Shown: piece after piece, positions 1 through 14,722 of the stretch | How the letters are laid out: every line of letters starts with the position of its first letter | Numbering within the stretch: position 1 is the first letter of the stretch | NCBI RefSeq assembly: GCF_009707365.1 | Contig: NZ_CP046122.1 | Coordinates: 1,612,001 to 1,676,000, forward strand | Origin: Microlunatus sp. Gsoil 973 | Lineage (GTDB): Bacteria; Actinomycetota; Actinomycetes; Propionibacteriales; Propionibacteriaceae | Direction of reading: 5' to 3' | DNA: 64,000 bases | Notes under the pieces: model-generated | Seen by the model: only the letters and a program-made list of their open reading frames with translations | What the model was told of the DNA's origin: nothing | The model's database searches: none | Made by a program: the position numbers and the translations under genes

Positions 1-238
1 GAGGCCCGGACAGCAGGACGTGGTCGGGCACCGCTCCCCTCGCCCGGGCGGCCTCGAGCACCAGCCCGAGCTGGTCGCTGACCCGGCGCTGGCCCTCGAA
101 TTCGGCCAACCGGGTCGGCCGCAGTGCCGACTCGGCGGCGGACTCGCCGGGGTCGGCCTGCGGGTCGACAAGATCGATTCCCGGATCGAAGCGGGTCTCG
201 AAACCGGGATCGTTGCGGAGGTCGTCGGGTTCAGGCAT
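1..238 (-). CDS. ruvB: RuvB, Holliday junction branch-migration ATPase (5' part only)
   Basis: Only the first 79 codons are in the window; the gene runs off the left edge. RuvB is the hexameric AAA+ motor that, with RuvA, drives branch migration at Holliday junctions. The visible protein starts [14 protein letters not shown], has a short acidic N-terminal extension usual in actinobacteria, then the conserved family start ([12 protein letters not shown], around residue 40) and the segment leading to Walker A ([10 protein letters not shown]), where the sequence stops. The ATG at 236-238 lies 37 bases downstream of the ruvA stop, so ruvC, ruvA and ruvB read as one operon in the usual order. The identification rests on the N-terminal motifs and context; the ATPase residues lie outside the window. 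Confidence 0.93.
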   Translation of the reverse strand, partial: MPEPDDLRNDPGFETRFDPGIDLVDPQADPGESAAESALRPTRLAEFEGQRRVSDQLGLVLEAARARGAVPDHVLLSGP

Positions 239-275
239 CGCCCCCATCATTCCCGATCCCATCTCAGATCGCCGG

Positions 276-890
276 TCACGGTTTGGCGAGCGTCTGCAGC
301 GCGGCGCGCATCAGCACCGCGACGCCGACCGACGGGTCGTCCTCGGCAAGATTCTCGACCCGGTCGCAGGCGGCCTCCGCATCCTTGGCCGACCAGCCGA
401 GTCCCTGCAGACCCTGGCTGACCTGTTCCCGCCATTCCGCGGACTGGGTCGTGGTCGGGCCGTTGCCGGCCGTGGGCTGCTCCGACAGCACGGCGTTGAC
501 CTTGTCCTTCAGTTCGATGACGATCCGCTGGGCACCCTTCCGGCCGACACCCGGGACCTTGGTCAAGGCGACGAGGTTCTCGGTGGCGATCGCCTGCCGG
601 AGATCGTCGGGCGTCAGTACGGCCAGGGCGGCCTGGGCGAGTTTCGGGCCGACCCCGGACGCCGTCATCAGCAGCTCGAAGAAGTCGCGCTCCTCGGCGG
701 TGCCGAAGCCGTACAGGGTGAGCGAATCCTCGCGGACCACGAGGGAGGTGGACAGCGTTGCCTGCTGACCGCGCCGCAGTTCGGCGGTGGTGTTGGGGCC
801 GCACAGCGTCTTGATCCCGACTCCTCCGACGTCGATCACAGCCCAGGTGGCCCCGACCGCGCTGACGGTCCCGGTCAGTTGCGCGATCAC
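276..890 (-). CDS. ruvA: RuvA, Holliday junction DNA-binding subunit
   Basis: RuvA, 204 aa (normal length), tetramerises on the four-way junction and recruits RuvB. The N-terminal OB-fold begins [13 protein letters not shown]. Two helix-hairpin-helix segments follow (around [13 protein letters not shown] and [19 protein letters not shown]), then a flexible linker and the C-terminal three-helix domain that touches RuvB (residues ~155-204, ending in a helix with [12 protein letters not shown]). The start is a GTG at 890 that overlaps the ruvC stop by 4 bases (GTGA), indicating translational coupling. No residue looks aberrant. Confidence 0.97.
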   Translation of the reverse strand: MIAQLTGTVSAVGATWAVIDVGGVGIKTLCGPNTTAELRRGQQATLSTSLVVREDSLTLYGFGTAEERDFFELLMTASGVGPKLAQAALAVLTPDDLRQAIATENLVALTKVPGVGRKGAQRIVIELKDKVNAVLSEQPTAGNGPTTTQSAEWREQVSQGLQGLGWSAKDAEAACDRVENLAEDDPSVGVAVLMRAALQTLAKP

Positions 891-1483
891 GCGTGCGTTC
901 TCCTCGTTCCGTCGGCTTGTGAGGTCTGCTTGCGGGCCTGGGCGTACGCCGCACGCTGCCGGGATGCGAGCCGTGCGGCGCCGTCCGCGGCGCGAGTGAT
1001 CCGATCGGAGGCCGCACCGCGCCAGAGGTGACAGATCGCCAGGGCGAGAGCGTCGGCCGCGTCCGCGGGTTTCGGCGTGGTCTCCAGCCGCAGAATGCGG
1101 GTCACCATCGCGCCGACCTGGGCCTTGTCGGCGCGCCCGGACCCGGTGATGGCCGCCTTGACCTCGCTCGGCGTGTGCAGCGCCACCGGCAGCTGGTGCC
1201 TGGCGGCGACCAACATCGCGACGCCGGCCGCCTGGGCGGTGCCCATCACGGTCTGCACGTTGTGCTGGGAGAACACCCGCTCCACGGCGATGACGTCGGG
1301 CTGGTGTTCAGTGACCCAGTGCTCGAAGGCGGTCTCCAGCCTCAGCAGTCGCTGAGCGACCTCGAGGGTGGTGTCGGTGCGGACCACATCCACCGCAACC
1401 AGGGCAGGATTCCGGCCGACGGACCCGTCGACGACACCGAAACCGCACCGGGTCAGCCCGGGGTCGATGCCCAGGACACGCAC
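887..1483 (-). CDS. ruvC: RuvC, crossover junction endodeoxyribonuclease
   Basis: RuvC is the RNase H-fold resolvase that nicks Holliday junctions. The acidic metal-binding residues are visible: Asp in [13 protein letters not shown] at the N-terminus, Glu in [10 protein letters not shown], and the C-terminal pair in [15 protein letters not shown] chose the GTG at 1481-1483 because it places RVLGIDPG at the very N-terminus, as in the family, and because a strong AGGAGG lies at 1488-1493. The spacing of about 4 bases is short. The frame is open 13 codons further upstream, but that extension has no family support. The predicted protein is 198 aa. It heads ruvC-ruvA-ruvB; the gene upstream is argG on the same strand, about 190 bases away. 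Confidence 0.96.
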   Translation of the reverse strand: MRVLGIDPGLTRCGFGVVDGSVGRNPALVAVDVVRTDTTLEVAQRLLRLETAFEHWVTEHQPDVIAVERVFSQHNVQTVMGTAQAAGVAMLVAARHQLPVALHTPSEVKAAITGSGRADKAQVGAMVTRILRLETTPKPADAADALALAICHLWRGAASDRITRAADGAARLASRQRAAYAQARKQTSQADGTRRTHA

Positions 1484-1675
1484 GCGACCTCCTGACGACG
1501 CGATCCGAACAGATGTTCGCACGCTATCCCAGCCCGGCCCGCCGTCGGCCCCATCCGGCCTCGGCGTGTCGGCGGATGACGGCGCGTGCCGTGCATTCCT
1601 GCCGTCCAGAACGTGCCGAGAGCCCTCGGGGCGTCACCGGCGGTCGTCCGGACGGCCGATGTTCACGTTTTGGGG

Positions 1676-3151
<1,476 letters not shown>

Positions 3152-3246
3152 CTAGAACACCGCGGGGTGGGTACTGTCGCCGAGCGTGGCCAATCCGACC
3201 ACACCCGCGGGGCCGTTGGGCTCGTCACGACCAGGGAGAGAACCAC

Positions 3247-5148
3247 GTGGTAGCCGGCCGGCCAACGGTTGTGATCGTTGACGATTCCGACCAGCTGCGA
3301 CGGTTGGTCACGTCGCGACTCGAACGATCGGGCCTGTTCGATGTCGTCGGCGAGGGCCGCGACGGCACCGAGGCGATCGGGCTGGCCTACCAGCACCAAC
3401 CCGATCTTGTGCTGCTGGACACGTCGATGCCCGCGATGGACGGTCTGGAGGCGCTTCCTGGCATCCTCGAGGTGTCCCCGGGCAGCCGGGTCGTGATGTA
3501 CACCGGTTTCGAGGAACCGTCGTTGGCGGAGGTGGCCCGCGAGCTGGGGGCTGCCGACTTCATCGCCAAGTCCCACCCGATCGAGCGGATACCGGAACGG
3601 CTGGCGGAGGTTGTGGGTGTCCCTGCCCGGCCCAGGACGCCGCCCCTGGCGGCGGTGACTCCTCGAACTGAGCGCAACGAGCAGGACCAACAGATCCTCG
3701 CCGACCACCTCGGCCGCTTCCGTGACATCTTCGACGTTGCCGCGATCGGCATGGCGACCCTGACGCTGAATGGGACCGTTGTCCGGGCCAACCGCGCGCT
3801 GGCCTCACTGTTCCTTGCCCAGCCGCACGAGCTCGTCGGGGTGGACTACGGACGGTTGACCAGCGGCCGGGGTGCGCAGTTCGACGAGGCGCTCGAGTCG
3901 ATCAAGCGTGGCGAGGATTCGTTCGCGTTCGAGCACCAGGTGGCCGGCTACAGCACGCCGCAGATCGCCCGGGCGACCTTGGCACCGGTGCACGACTCCG
4001 AGGGCGTACCGCTGTTCGCGTTCCTCCAGGTCCAGGACATCACCGCCCAACGCGCCGCCGAGGACCGCTTCCGGCGCAGTGAGGAACGCTTCCGGCTGTT
4101 GGTCAGCGCCGTCCAGGAGTACGCCATCTTCATGCTGGACACCGAAGGCCGGGTGATCAGCTGGAACGCCGGCGCGCAGCGGATCAAGGGCTATCGCGCG
4201 GAGGAGATCGTCGGGAAGCACTTCCGGGTCTTCTATCCCGAGCAGCAGCAACGCATCAGGCATCCCGAGGACGAGTTGCGGATCGCCCTGCAGCGCGGCA
4301 GTTACGCCGAGGAGGGTTGGCGGATCCGGAAGGATGGCGGACGGTTCTGGGCGAGCGTGGTGATCACCGCGGTGTTCGACGACGCGGGCAAGCATGTCGG
4401 CTTCGCCAAGGTGACCCGCGATCAGACCGAACGGCGCCTGGCCGAGGAGGGCCGGGAGCGGGTGCTGGAGCAGCAGCTCCGGCTGCTGGCCGTGACCGGA
4501 CACGAACTGGGTACGCCGACCGCGGTGATCGACGCCACTGTGGAGAGTGTGTTGGGCGACGATCAGTTGTCGGAGAAGGAACGGACGCGACTGCTGACCG
4601 AGGTGCGCACCAGCACCCGGCGGCTGCAGAACCTTTCCTCGGACCTGTTGACCGCCTCGCGGATCGACGCCGGCAGTCTGACCCTGCGGCCCTCGCCGAC
4701 CACCCTCGCATCGGTCCTGCACGGTGCTGCCGACCGGGCCCGGATCGCTGCACCGGCAGCCGACGTCAGGGTTTCCGGTGATCTCGACGCGGATCTCACT
4801 GTGGACCCGGTACGCATCGGGCAGGCGGTGGACAACCTGATCGGCAACGCCCTGCGCCACGGCAGGCCGCCCGTGTTGGTCGAGGGACGGATCGCGCCCG
4901 CAGATCCTGATCGAGTGATCATCAAGGTCAGCGACTCCGGTCCCGGCGTCGATCAGGAGATCCGCGACCGGTTGTTCGATCGCTTCGTCGCCGGGACCCG
5001 GGCGGGCGGTGCCGGACTGGGTCTGTACGTCGTGCAGGAGGTCAGCCGGCTGCACGGTGGCGAGGCCCGGTACGAGCCGCCCGCGGAGGAGCACCCGGGT
5101 GGCTTCGTTCTCGAGATCCCCCGCCACGCTCAATCCGAGAGTTCCTGA
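3247..5148 (+). CDS. Hybrid sensor: receiver, two PAS domains, histidine kinase
   Basis: A 633-residue cytoplasmic signalling protein with no visible membrane segment. Residues 1-117 form a CheY-like receiver: acidic pair in VVIVDDSD, predicted phospho-acceptor Asp-58 in LVLLDTSMPAMDG, and conserved Thr and Lys in VVMYTGF and FIAKSH. Two PAS domains follow (about 150-270 and 280-400; the second contains IFMLDTEGRVISWNAGAQ). Then comes a HisKA helix pair with the predicted phospho-His-419 in TGHELGTPT, and an HATPase domain with N-box DNLIGNALRHG, G1 VSDSGPGVD and G2 GAGLGLYVVQEV. The receiver is at the N-terminus of a kinase, not at the C-terminus as in classical hybrids, and no DNA-binding response regulator is adjacent. 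The GTG start at 3247 follows AGGGAGAG by about 7 bases. Signal and target are unknown. Confidence 0.9.
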   Translation: MVAGRPTVVIVDDSDQLRRLVTSRLERSGLFDVVGEGRDGTEAIGLAYQHQPDLVLLDTSMPAMDGLEALPGILEVSPGSRVVMYTGFEEPSLAEVARELGAADFIAKSHPIERIPERLAEVVGVPARPRTPPLAAVTPRTERNEQDQQILADHLGRFRDIFDVAAIGMATLTLNGTVVRANRALASLFLAQPHELVGVDYGRLTSGRGAQFDEALESIKRGEDSFAFEHQVAGYSTPQIARATLAPVHDSEGVPLFAFLQVQDITAQRAAEDRFRRSEERFRLLVSAVQEYAIFMLDTEGRVISWNAGAQRIKGYRAEEIVGKHFRVFYPEQQQRIRHPEDELRIALQRGSYAEEGWRIRKDGGRFWASVVITAVFDDAGKHVGFAKVTRDQTERRLAEEGRERVLEQQLRLLAVTGHELGTPTAVIDATVESVLGDDQLSEKERTRLLTEVRTSTRRLQNLSSDLLTASRIDAGSLTLRPSPTTLASVLHGAADRARIAAPAADVRVSGDLDADLTVDPVRIGQAVDNLIGNALRHGRPPVLVEGRIAPADPDRVIIKVSDSGPGVDQEIRDRLFDRFVAGTRAGGAGLGLYVVQEVSRLHGGEARYEPPAEEHPGGFVLEIPRHAQSESS

Positions 5149-5575
5149 TCACTGGGCCGACTGCGAGCCGGCCCCCACGTACGGCCCTCCAGCACGGTCC
5201 TGAAGTTCGGCCCGCACCACGGACTCTGGTCCCGACCCACGTCCCCTGGACGCGGCCGGCACACATCCCCGGCCGCCGCCGAATTGGTAACACGCGGCAC
5301 GAATTCGGGCGCCATGGCCAGCGAACGGGCGGATTTGGTGGCACGTGTTACCAATTCGACGCAGCAGGGCGTCCCAACAGAACCGCATCCCATGCCGGAG
5401 GACGTCCACGCAGAACCTCGTCGAATCGGTAACACGTGGGACCAATTCGACTGCCGAAGTGCATGGCGGCGGCCGAATGATGCCACGTGTTACGAAATCG
5501 ACGACCGGCCCGTGGGCTCGGACCGGTCGTCGAATCGGAAGCGGATGGTCGGCCGACGCCGCCCGGAGCTGCTGC
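5149..5575. repeat. Gene-free 427-base convergent gap carrying four CACGTG-centred imperfect palindromes
   Basis: No credible gene lies between the kinase and arc, which converge here. Four copies of an about 26-30-bp imperfect palindrome are present, at about 5281-5306, 5331-5359, 5421-5450 and 5473-5502. Their half-sites resemble CGAATTGGTAACACG. The centres (CACGCG in the first copy, CACGTG in the others) fall near 5294, 5345, 5436 and 5487, spacings of 51, 91 and 51. Copies 2 and 4 are in opposite orientation to copies 1 and 3, so each 51-bp pair is itself an inverted repeat. The flanks (5149-5280 and 5503-5575) show only a weak GGGCCG/CGGCCC hairpin just after the kinase stop. Confidence 0.85.
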
Positions 5576-7354
5576 TCAGAGGTACTGGCCGGTGTTCGAC
5601 ACGGTGTCGATCGAGCGGCCGGGCTGGGTGCCCTTGTTGGAGGAGATCAGCGTACGGATGAAGACGATCCGCTCGCCCTTCTTGCCGCTGATCTTGGCCC
5701 AGTCGTCCGGGTTGGTGGTGTTGGGCAGATCCTCGTTCTCGGCGAACTCGTCGACGATCGCCTGCATCAGGTGACCGATCCGCAGGCCCTTCGACCCGGT
5801 GTCGAGGAACTCCTTGATCGCCATCTTCTTCGCCCGGTCGACGATGTTCTGGATCATCGCGCCGGAGTTGAAATCCTTGAAGTACAAGATCTCCTTGTCC
5901 CCGCCGGCGTAGGTGACCTCGAGGAACTGGTTCTCCTCGGAGTCGTCGTACATCCTGGCGACGGTCCGCTCGATCATCGCCTCGACGGTACGCTGACGGT
6001 CGCCGCCGAACTCCCGCAGATCCTCCTCGTGCAACGGCAGAACGGCGGTCAGGTACTTGCTGAAGATGTCCCGGGCCGCCTCGGCGTCCGGGCGTTCGAT
6101 CTTGATCTTCACGTCCAGCCGGCCCGGCCGCAGGATGGCGGGATCGATCATGTCCTCACGGTTCGAGGCGCCGATGATGATCACGTTCTCCAGACCCTCG
6201 ACACCATCGATCTCGCTCAACAGCTGCGGCACGATCGTGTTCTCCACATCGGAGGACACGCCGGTGCCACGGGTCCGGAACAGCGAATCCATCTCGTCGA
6301 AGAAGACGATCACCGGCATACCGTCGGTGGCCTTCTCCCGTGCCCGCTGGAACACCAGCCGGATGTGCCGTTCGGTCTCGCCGACGTACTTGTTCAGCAG
6401 CTCCGGACCCTTGATGTTGAGGAAGAAGCTGCGTCCCTCGCGGCCGGTCCGCTCGGTCACCTTCTTGGCCAGCGAGTTCGCCACCGCCTTGGCGATCATG
6501 GTCTTGCCACAACCGGGCGGGCCGTAGAGCAGGATGCCCTTCGGCGCCTTCAGGTAGTGCTCGGCGAAGAGATCCCCGTGGAGGAAGGGCAGTTCGACAG
6601 CATCCCGGATGGCCTCGATCTGGCCGGTCAGACCACCGATCTCCTCATAGCCGATGTCCGGCACCTCTTCGAGGACCAGCTCCTCGACGTCCAGCTTCGG
6701 AACCCGCTCGTAGGCGAAATGAACCCGGCGGTCGACCAACAGCGAATCACCGGCCCGCAGCCGTTCGTCACGGAGCTGATCAGCCAGCCGTACGACGCTC
6801 TCCTCGTCACCGTGCCCGACGATCAAGGCACGCTCGCCGTCAGCCATCAGTTCCTTGAGGCTGACCACCTCGCCGACCTCGTCGAAGTCCAGCACACCGA
6901 CCACGTTCAGCGCCTCGTTGAGGATCACCTCACGGCCCGGTTCCAACCTGTCGATGACCTCCGGGCTCACGCTGACCCGCATCTTGCGGCCGGCGGTCCA
7001 GATGTCGGCAGTGGCGTCGTCAACGGGACCGAGGAACACTCCGAAGCTCGCCGGTGGTTGGGCCAACCGGTCGACCTCGGCTTTCAACGAGATGATCTGC
7101 TCCCGAGCCTCGCGCAGCGTCGTGGCGAGCCGCTCGTTGTTGGCCGAGGCGGCGCGCACATCGGCCCGGGCGTCGGCAAGCCGGCGCTCGAGCATCGCAA
7201 GATCATGTGGGTGGGACGAGATCCTGTCCCGCAACCGGTTCAGTTCGTCGTTCAGTTGCCCGATCCGGTTCAGCAAAACATCTTTGTTGTGCTCGGTCTC
7301 GTGCCCGCTGAAGTCCTGGTCCGGCCTGTTGCGGCGTTCCGGCGTTTCAGTCAT
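5576..7354 (-). CDS. arc: Proteasomal AAA+ ATPase (ARC/Mpa)
   Basis: This ring ATPase recognises pupylated proteins, unfolds them and feeds them to the 20S proteasome. The 592-residue protein has an N-terminal coiled coil that would bind Pup (about 20-100), tandem OB folds (about 100-240), one AAA domain with Walker A GPPGCGKT near residue 280 and Walker [12 protein letters not shown] near 345, and the C-terminal gate-opening tail GQYL. The ATG at 7354 has GGAGG 7 bases upstream. A 20S partner is implied by the intact QYL tail, but pup, dop and prcBA, which usually follow this gene, are absent here; instead it converges on the sensor kinase across a repeat-bearing gap. trmI lies about 80 bases upstream on the same strand, an arrangement also known in mycobacteria. 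Confidence 0.96.
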   Translation of the reverse strand: MTETPERRNRPDQDFSGHETEHNKDVLLNRIGQLNDELNRLRDRISSHPHDLAMLERRLADARADVRAASANNERLATTLREAREQIISLKAEVDRLAQPPASFGVFLGPVDDATADIWTAGRKMRVSVSPEVIDRLEPGREVILNEALNVVGVLDFDEVGEVVSLKELMADGERALIVGHGDEESVVRLADQLRDERLRAGDSLLVDRRVHFAYERVPKLDVEELVLEEVPDIGYEEIGGLTGQIEAIRDAVELPFLHGDLFAEHYLKAPKGILLYGPPGCGKTMIAKAVANSLAKKVTERTGREGRSFFLNIKGPELLNKYVGETERHIRLVFQRAREKATDGMPVIVFFDEMDSLFRTRGTGVSSDVENTIVPQLLSEIDGVEGLENVIIIGASNREDMIDPAILRPGRLDVKIKIERPDAEAARDIFSKYLTAVLPLHEEDLREFGGDRQRTVEAMIERTVARMYDDSEENQFLEVTYAGGDKEILYFKDFNSGAMIQNIVDRAKKMAIKEFLDTGSKGLRIGHLMQAIVDEFAENEDLPNTTNPDDWAKISGKKGERIVFIRTLISSNKGTQPGRSIDTVSNTGQYL

Positions 7355-7435
7355 ATGGACACCTCCATGCCGAAACAGTACCCGCGGGCGGGGACAGACA
7401 AGGCCAGATTCCGAACGACTGAGACGCCTTAATTG

Positions 7436-8440
7436 TTACGGTTCGGTTCCGTCGGACGCGGTGTCCCGACGGCGCGGACCGGTGTAATCCTCGCCGTAGG
7501 CACCAGGCGCGGGTCGTCGCTTTCTGGCCGGCGCGACCACTCCGGGGGCGAGCCGGCGGGCGGTGAGTAGGAAGCCGGTGTGGCCGACCATCTGGTGCGA
7601 CGGCCGGATCGCCAGGCCCTCGACATGCCAGCCACGGACCATCGATTCGTTCGCCTTGGGCTCGGTGAAGCCGCCGTGCACCCGGAGGGTCTCGGTGATC
7701 CGTCCGAGCTGGGTGGTGGTGGCGATGTAACAACAGATCACTCCGCCCGGCACGAGCCGTTCGGCGATCACGTCCACGCATTCCCAGGGTGCCAGCATGT
7801 CCAGCACCACCCGGTCCACCTCGGCCGGAGCCCTGGGGTCGGCGTCCTCGCCGGCGCCGAGCGCCACCGCCAGATCGCCGATCCGCAGATCCCAGGCCGG
7901 ATGTTCGGTGCCCAGGAAGTTGCGCACGTTCTTCGCCGCGATCGCCGCGAAGTCCTCGCGGCGCTCGTACGACGTCAGCCGCCCGGTCGGGCCGATGGCC
8001 CGCAACAACGCCAGGCTCAGCGCGCCGGATCCGGCACCTGCCTCAAGCACCCTGGCACCAGGGAAGATGTCAGCTCCGACCACGATCTGCGCGGCGTCCT
8101 TGGGATAGACGACCTGGGCGCCGCGCGGCATGCCGGTGGTGAACTCGCCGAGCAGCGGACGCAGTGCCAGGTAAGGTACGCCGCCGGCCGAGGTGACCAC
8201 GACACCCTCCGGCCCGCCGATCAGGTCGTCGTGGGCGATCGCTCCCTTGGCCGTGTGGAACCGTTGGCCGCTCGACAGCAGGACCGAATGCCGGCGGCCC
8301 TTCGGATCGGTCAGCGTCACCCGTTCGCCCACCCGCAGCGGTCCGGTCCGGACGCCGGCATAGACCGCCGGATCAGTCGCCGGATCGGTCGGCGGATCGG
8401 TCGGCCGCCGCTCAGCCGTCGGGTCATCCCAGGTGCTCAT
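7436..8440 (-). CDS. trmI: tRNA (adenine-58-N1)-methyltransferase TrmI
   Basis: TrmI makes m1A58 in the T-loop of tRNAs using SAM. The body matches the bacterial TrmI family: an N-terminal beta domain (LRVGERVTLTDPKGRRH), the SAM-binding loop VLEAGAGSGALSLALL with acidic partner YERREDF, and the motif VDRVVLDMLAPWECVD followed by PGGVICCYIATTTQLG. The ATG at 8440 gives 334 aa and an ATGA overlap with the upstream binding-protein gene; the frame is open further upstream but coupling favours this start. The first 30 residues include an imperfect Thr-Asp-Pro repeat (about 8366-8405, 12-base units). The Arg/Lys-rich C-terminal tail is longer than the core family. Confidence 0.93.
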   Translation of the reverse strand: MSTWDDPTAERRPTDPPTDPATDPAVYAGVRTGPLRVGERVTLTDPKGRRHSVLLSSGQRFHTAKGAIAHDDLIGGPEGVVVTSAGGVPYLALRPLLGEFTTGMPRGAQVVYPKDAAQIVVGADIFPGARVLEAGAGSGALSLALLRAIGPTGRLTSYERREDFAAIAAKNVRNFLGTEHPAWDLRIGDLAVALGAGEDADPRAPAEVDRVVLDMLAPWECVDVIAERLVPGGVICCYIATTTQLGRITETLRVHGGFTEPKANESMVRGWHVEGLAIRPSHQMVGHTGFLLTARRLAPGVVAPARKRRPAPGAYGEDYTGPRRRDTASDGTEP

Positions 8441-9987
8441 CGGTCGATCCTGAAGCCCCACAGGCCGAGCTGCCAACCCGGCCCGAATCCGTCGCTCGTC
8501 GCCTTGGTCCGCGGTCCGAGGTAGACGTACTCCGAGGACTGCGAAAGCGGCAACACGATCTTCTCCTCGGCCGCGGCGTGTTGCAGTTCGGCCAACGCGC
8601 CGGACAGCTGCGGCGAGCCGACACCGGCCTCCCGGGCCTTCTCAAGACCTGAGGCGATCTCGCTCTGCTGCCCCTTCATCGGATCGTCGATCACCGGCTG
8701 GAGCCAGGCGACGCCGGTCGGCACCCACGCTTTGCGGTCGACCAGTTGCAGATCGGCTCGCGGGTCGTCCGGGCGCAGCAGAACGCTCATCCCGCCGGTG
8801 TCCTCCAGCCTGGTCCGGATCTGGGTGGCCAGGTCCAGGCTGTTGGGTGCGGTCGGGTCGTAGCCGAGGGTGAGCTGGATCCGGTTGTCCCAGGTGATCT
8901 TGATGTCGGCCCTGCCGCCCAGCGGGAATGACGCCCGATGGCCGGGGACACCGGCCGGCACCACCGAATCCAGGGTGCGGTCCTCCTGCAGAGCCGCGGC
9001 GATCGCGTCCCGTAGCGCGGTGGAGTCACGATGCCGGGAGTCGGGATTCCACAGCAGTTGCTCGACCCGACCCCCGGGGAGGATGAGCTGACCGAAGCCG
9101 GCCTTGCTGACCTGGTCCTTCGAGACACTCAGCTGCGCCTGCAACCGCTGCTGCGCGGCCGAACTCAGGCCACGCCAGACGACGTCGGTCTCGTGCTTGC
9201 TCATCGCCTCTTCGATGCTGGCCGAATCCGGCATGGTCCGGATCACGACGTTGCCGACCTCCGCGGCGGCGTACCCCTTGTAGTCGAGGAATTTGCCCAG
9301 CTCAAGCTCGTCCTTGTCGAATCTGACCACCCGGAACGGCCCCGATCCGACGATCGGTTTGTCCGGACCCTGGATCCGGTCGGGGTTGTAGACCTTGGAA
9401 TCGACGATGGACGCAGCCGGCGAGGCCAGCGCGCGGGAGAACTGGGTGTCGTACCGGCTCAGTACGAAGCGTACGGTCTGGGCATCCGGTGTCTCGACGC
9501 GCCGCAGCGAACCCATCAGCGAGGCCGACGACCCACCTACGTCCAAACGCAGGGCCCGCTGGATGCTGAACTTCACGTCGGCGGAGGTCATCGGATCGCC
9601 GTTGCTGAACTTCAGGTCGGGCCGGAGCACGCACTCATAGACCGTCCGGGTCGGATAGCTGCAGTCCTGGGCGGCGTCGGGTTTGAGCCACTGCGGTTGG
9701 GTCGGGTCGATCGTCATCAGCCGTTGGAAGACGTTCTGGGTCAGCATCGTCGAGCCGGTGTCGGCAACCGCCGCGGGATCGGCGGTTCTGATCCGGTCGG
9801 TGGTCATCACCGTGAACGGACGTTCCGGGCTCGGGCTGGTCGACGGCGTCGGCCCGGGATCGGGCGCAGAACCGCTGCATCCGCTGATCATCGCCAGCAC
9901 CATGATCACCGGGATGATCCGCAGGGTGATCAGCTTCGCCGAACGCATCGATCGGAGCTTCCTCGGCATCGCCACCGTGGTGATCAA
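8437..9987 (-). CDS. Orphan family-5 ABC solute-binding lipoprotein
   Basis: An extracellular peptide/nickel-type substrate-binding protein of about 516 aa. A basic N-terminus and hydrophobic stretch end in the lipobox ISGC (Cys about 37 residues from the start), followed by a Pro/Ser/Thr linker, so it should be lipid-anchored. The family-5 signature region ([20 protein letters not shown]) and later [16 protein letters not shown] are clear. No permease or ATPase is adjacent. It sits between a HAD phosphatase gene, overlapping by 4 bases as TTGA, and trmI, overlapping by 4 bases as ATGA. The start is uncertain: TTG at 9987 fits the overlap pattern, ATG at 9969 gives a more normal signal peptide. 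The ligand is unknown. Confidence 0.85.
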   Translation of the reverse strand: MITTVAMPRKLRSMRSAKLITLRIIPVIMVLAMISGCSGSAPDPGPTPSTSPSPERPFTVMTTDRIRTADPAAVADTGSTMLTQNVFQRLMTIDPTQPQWLKPDAAQDCSYPTRTVYECVLRPDLKFSNGDPMTSADVKFSIQRALRLDVGGSSASLMGSLRRVETPDAQTVRFVLSRYDTQFSRALASPAASIVDSKVYNPDRIQGPDKPIVGSGPFRVVRFDKDELELGKFLDYKGYAAAEVGNVVIRTMPDSASIEEAMSKHETDVVWRGLSSAAQQRLQAQLSVSKDQVSKAGFGQLILPGGRVEQLLWNPDSRHRDSTALRDAIAAALQEDRTLDSVVPAGVPGHRASFPLGGRADIKITWDNRIQLTLGYDPTAPNSLDLATQIRTRLEDTGGMSVLLRPDDPRADLQLVDRKAWVPTGVAWLQPVIDDPMKGQQSEIASGLEKAREAGVGSPQLSGALAELQHAAAEEKIVLPLSQSSEYVYLGPRTKATSDGFGPGWQLGLWGFRIDR

Positions 9988-10709
9988 CCCACTCTGCGTT
10001 GCAGAAGACCCGCGACCGTCGCGGCGTCAAGTTCCTCCAGGGAGGAGACCCGCACCTGGTTGGGCGCATGGGGCACCGGGACGACGTTCTCGATCACCAC
10101 GACCATCGCGCCGGCATCACCACCGGACCGGGCCCCGGGCGGGCTGTCCTCGAAGACCACACAGTCCTGTGGGCGCACCCCCAGCTTCCGGCAGGCCAAC
10201 AGGTACGGCTCGGGATCGGGTTTGCCGTTGATCACCTCGTCACCGGCCACCGACGCCGTGAACGAGCCTTCCGGAAGCCGGCCGATGATCACATCGAGCA
10301 GCTCGCGATAGGAGGCCGAGACCAGGGCACTGGGAATACCGGCCCGGCGCAGCGACTCGAGCAACTCTCGGGCACCCGGCCGCCACGGGATGGGATTGGT
10401 GCGGCAGTAGTCGACGACCTGCTGCAGCAACTGCTCCACGATCCAGGCCGGCGACAGGTCGTCCCGGCCGATCACCTTGGCGATGTAGGCACCGGAGTCG
10501 ATCAGCGCGTTGCCGACCAGTTGGTGGGCGTGGTGATCGTTCCACTCCCCACCGAGTTTGGGGATCAGTTCGTACTCCGCGGCGATCCAGATCGGTTCGG
10601 TGTCGGCCAGCGTGCCGTCGAAGTCCCAGAGGGTGGCGGCGAGTCCGCCGGCGGTCGCGGTGCCGGCGGTCGGCGCGGAGAAACTGGGCTCAGGTACTGG
10701 ATCGCTCAT
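9984..10709 (-). CDS. HAD-superfamily phosphatase (beta-phosphoglucomutase-like)
   Basis: A 241-residue soluble hydrolase of the haloacid dehalogenase fold. Motif I is [13 protein letters not shown] (nucleophile Asp and acid/base Asp), motif II is the Ser in LVSASYRE, motif III the Lys in [13 protein letters not shown], and motif [15 protein letters not shown]. The alpha-helical C1 cap between motifs I and II is typical of phosphoglycolate phosphatase or beta-phosphoglucomutase relatives. The substrate cannot be deduced. The gene heads the minus-strand HAD / binding lipoprotein / trmI overlap series and diverges from metH, with about 120 bases between their starts. Confidence 0.9.
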   Translation of the reverse strand: MSDPVPEPSFSAPTAGTATAGGLAATLWDFDGTLADTEPIWIAAEYELIPKLGGEWNDHHAHQLVGNALIDSGAYIAKVIGRDDLSPAWIVEQLLQQVVDYCRTNPIPWRPGARELLESLRRAGIPSALVSASYRELLDVIIGRLPEGSFTASVAGDEVINGKPDPEPYLLACRKLGVRPQDCVVFEDSPPGARSGGDAGAMVVVIENVVPVPHAPNQVRVSSLEELDAATVAGLLQRRVG

Positions 10710-10832
10710 GGCTGGCCCATTGTCGCAAAGATCGCCCGTCGGACCGGCATCCGACCTTCGGGTGGACCCGGCGCAGCAGTGCGCCCACGCCGGAGACTGG
10801 GAAACCCCCGGGAGCTACGCCGGAGCAGTCCT

Positions 10833-14657
<3,825 letters not shown>

Positions 14658-14722
14658 CCGCGCCTCCCGCAACCGTCGGGCTACGCGGCGGTTGCAGTGC
14701 GGAGGACTACGCTGGAGGCACT

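Noticed and set aside
9999-10832. An open frame extending metH about 280 codons upstream
   Set aside because: It lies antisense to the HAD gene, has Arg/Gly/His-rich non-protein-like composition and no homology to the MetH N-terminus. The family start fits ATG 10833 or GTG 10875.
10710-10832. Cobalamin or SAM riboswitch before metH
   Set aside because: No B12 box or SAM-class core can be recognised by eye. A covariance-model search would decide.
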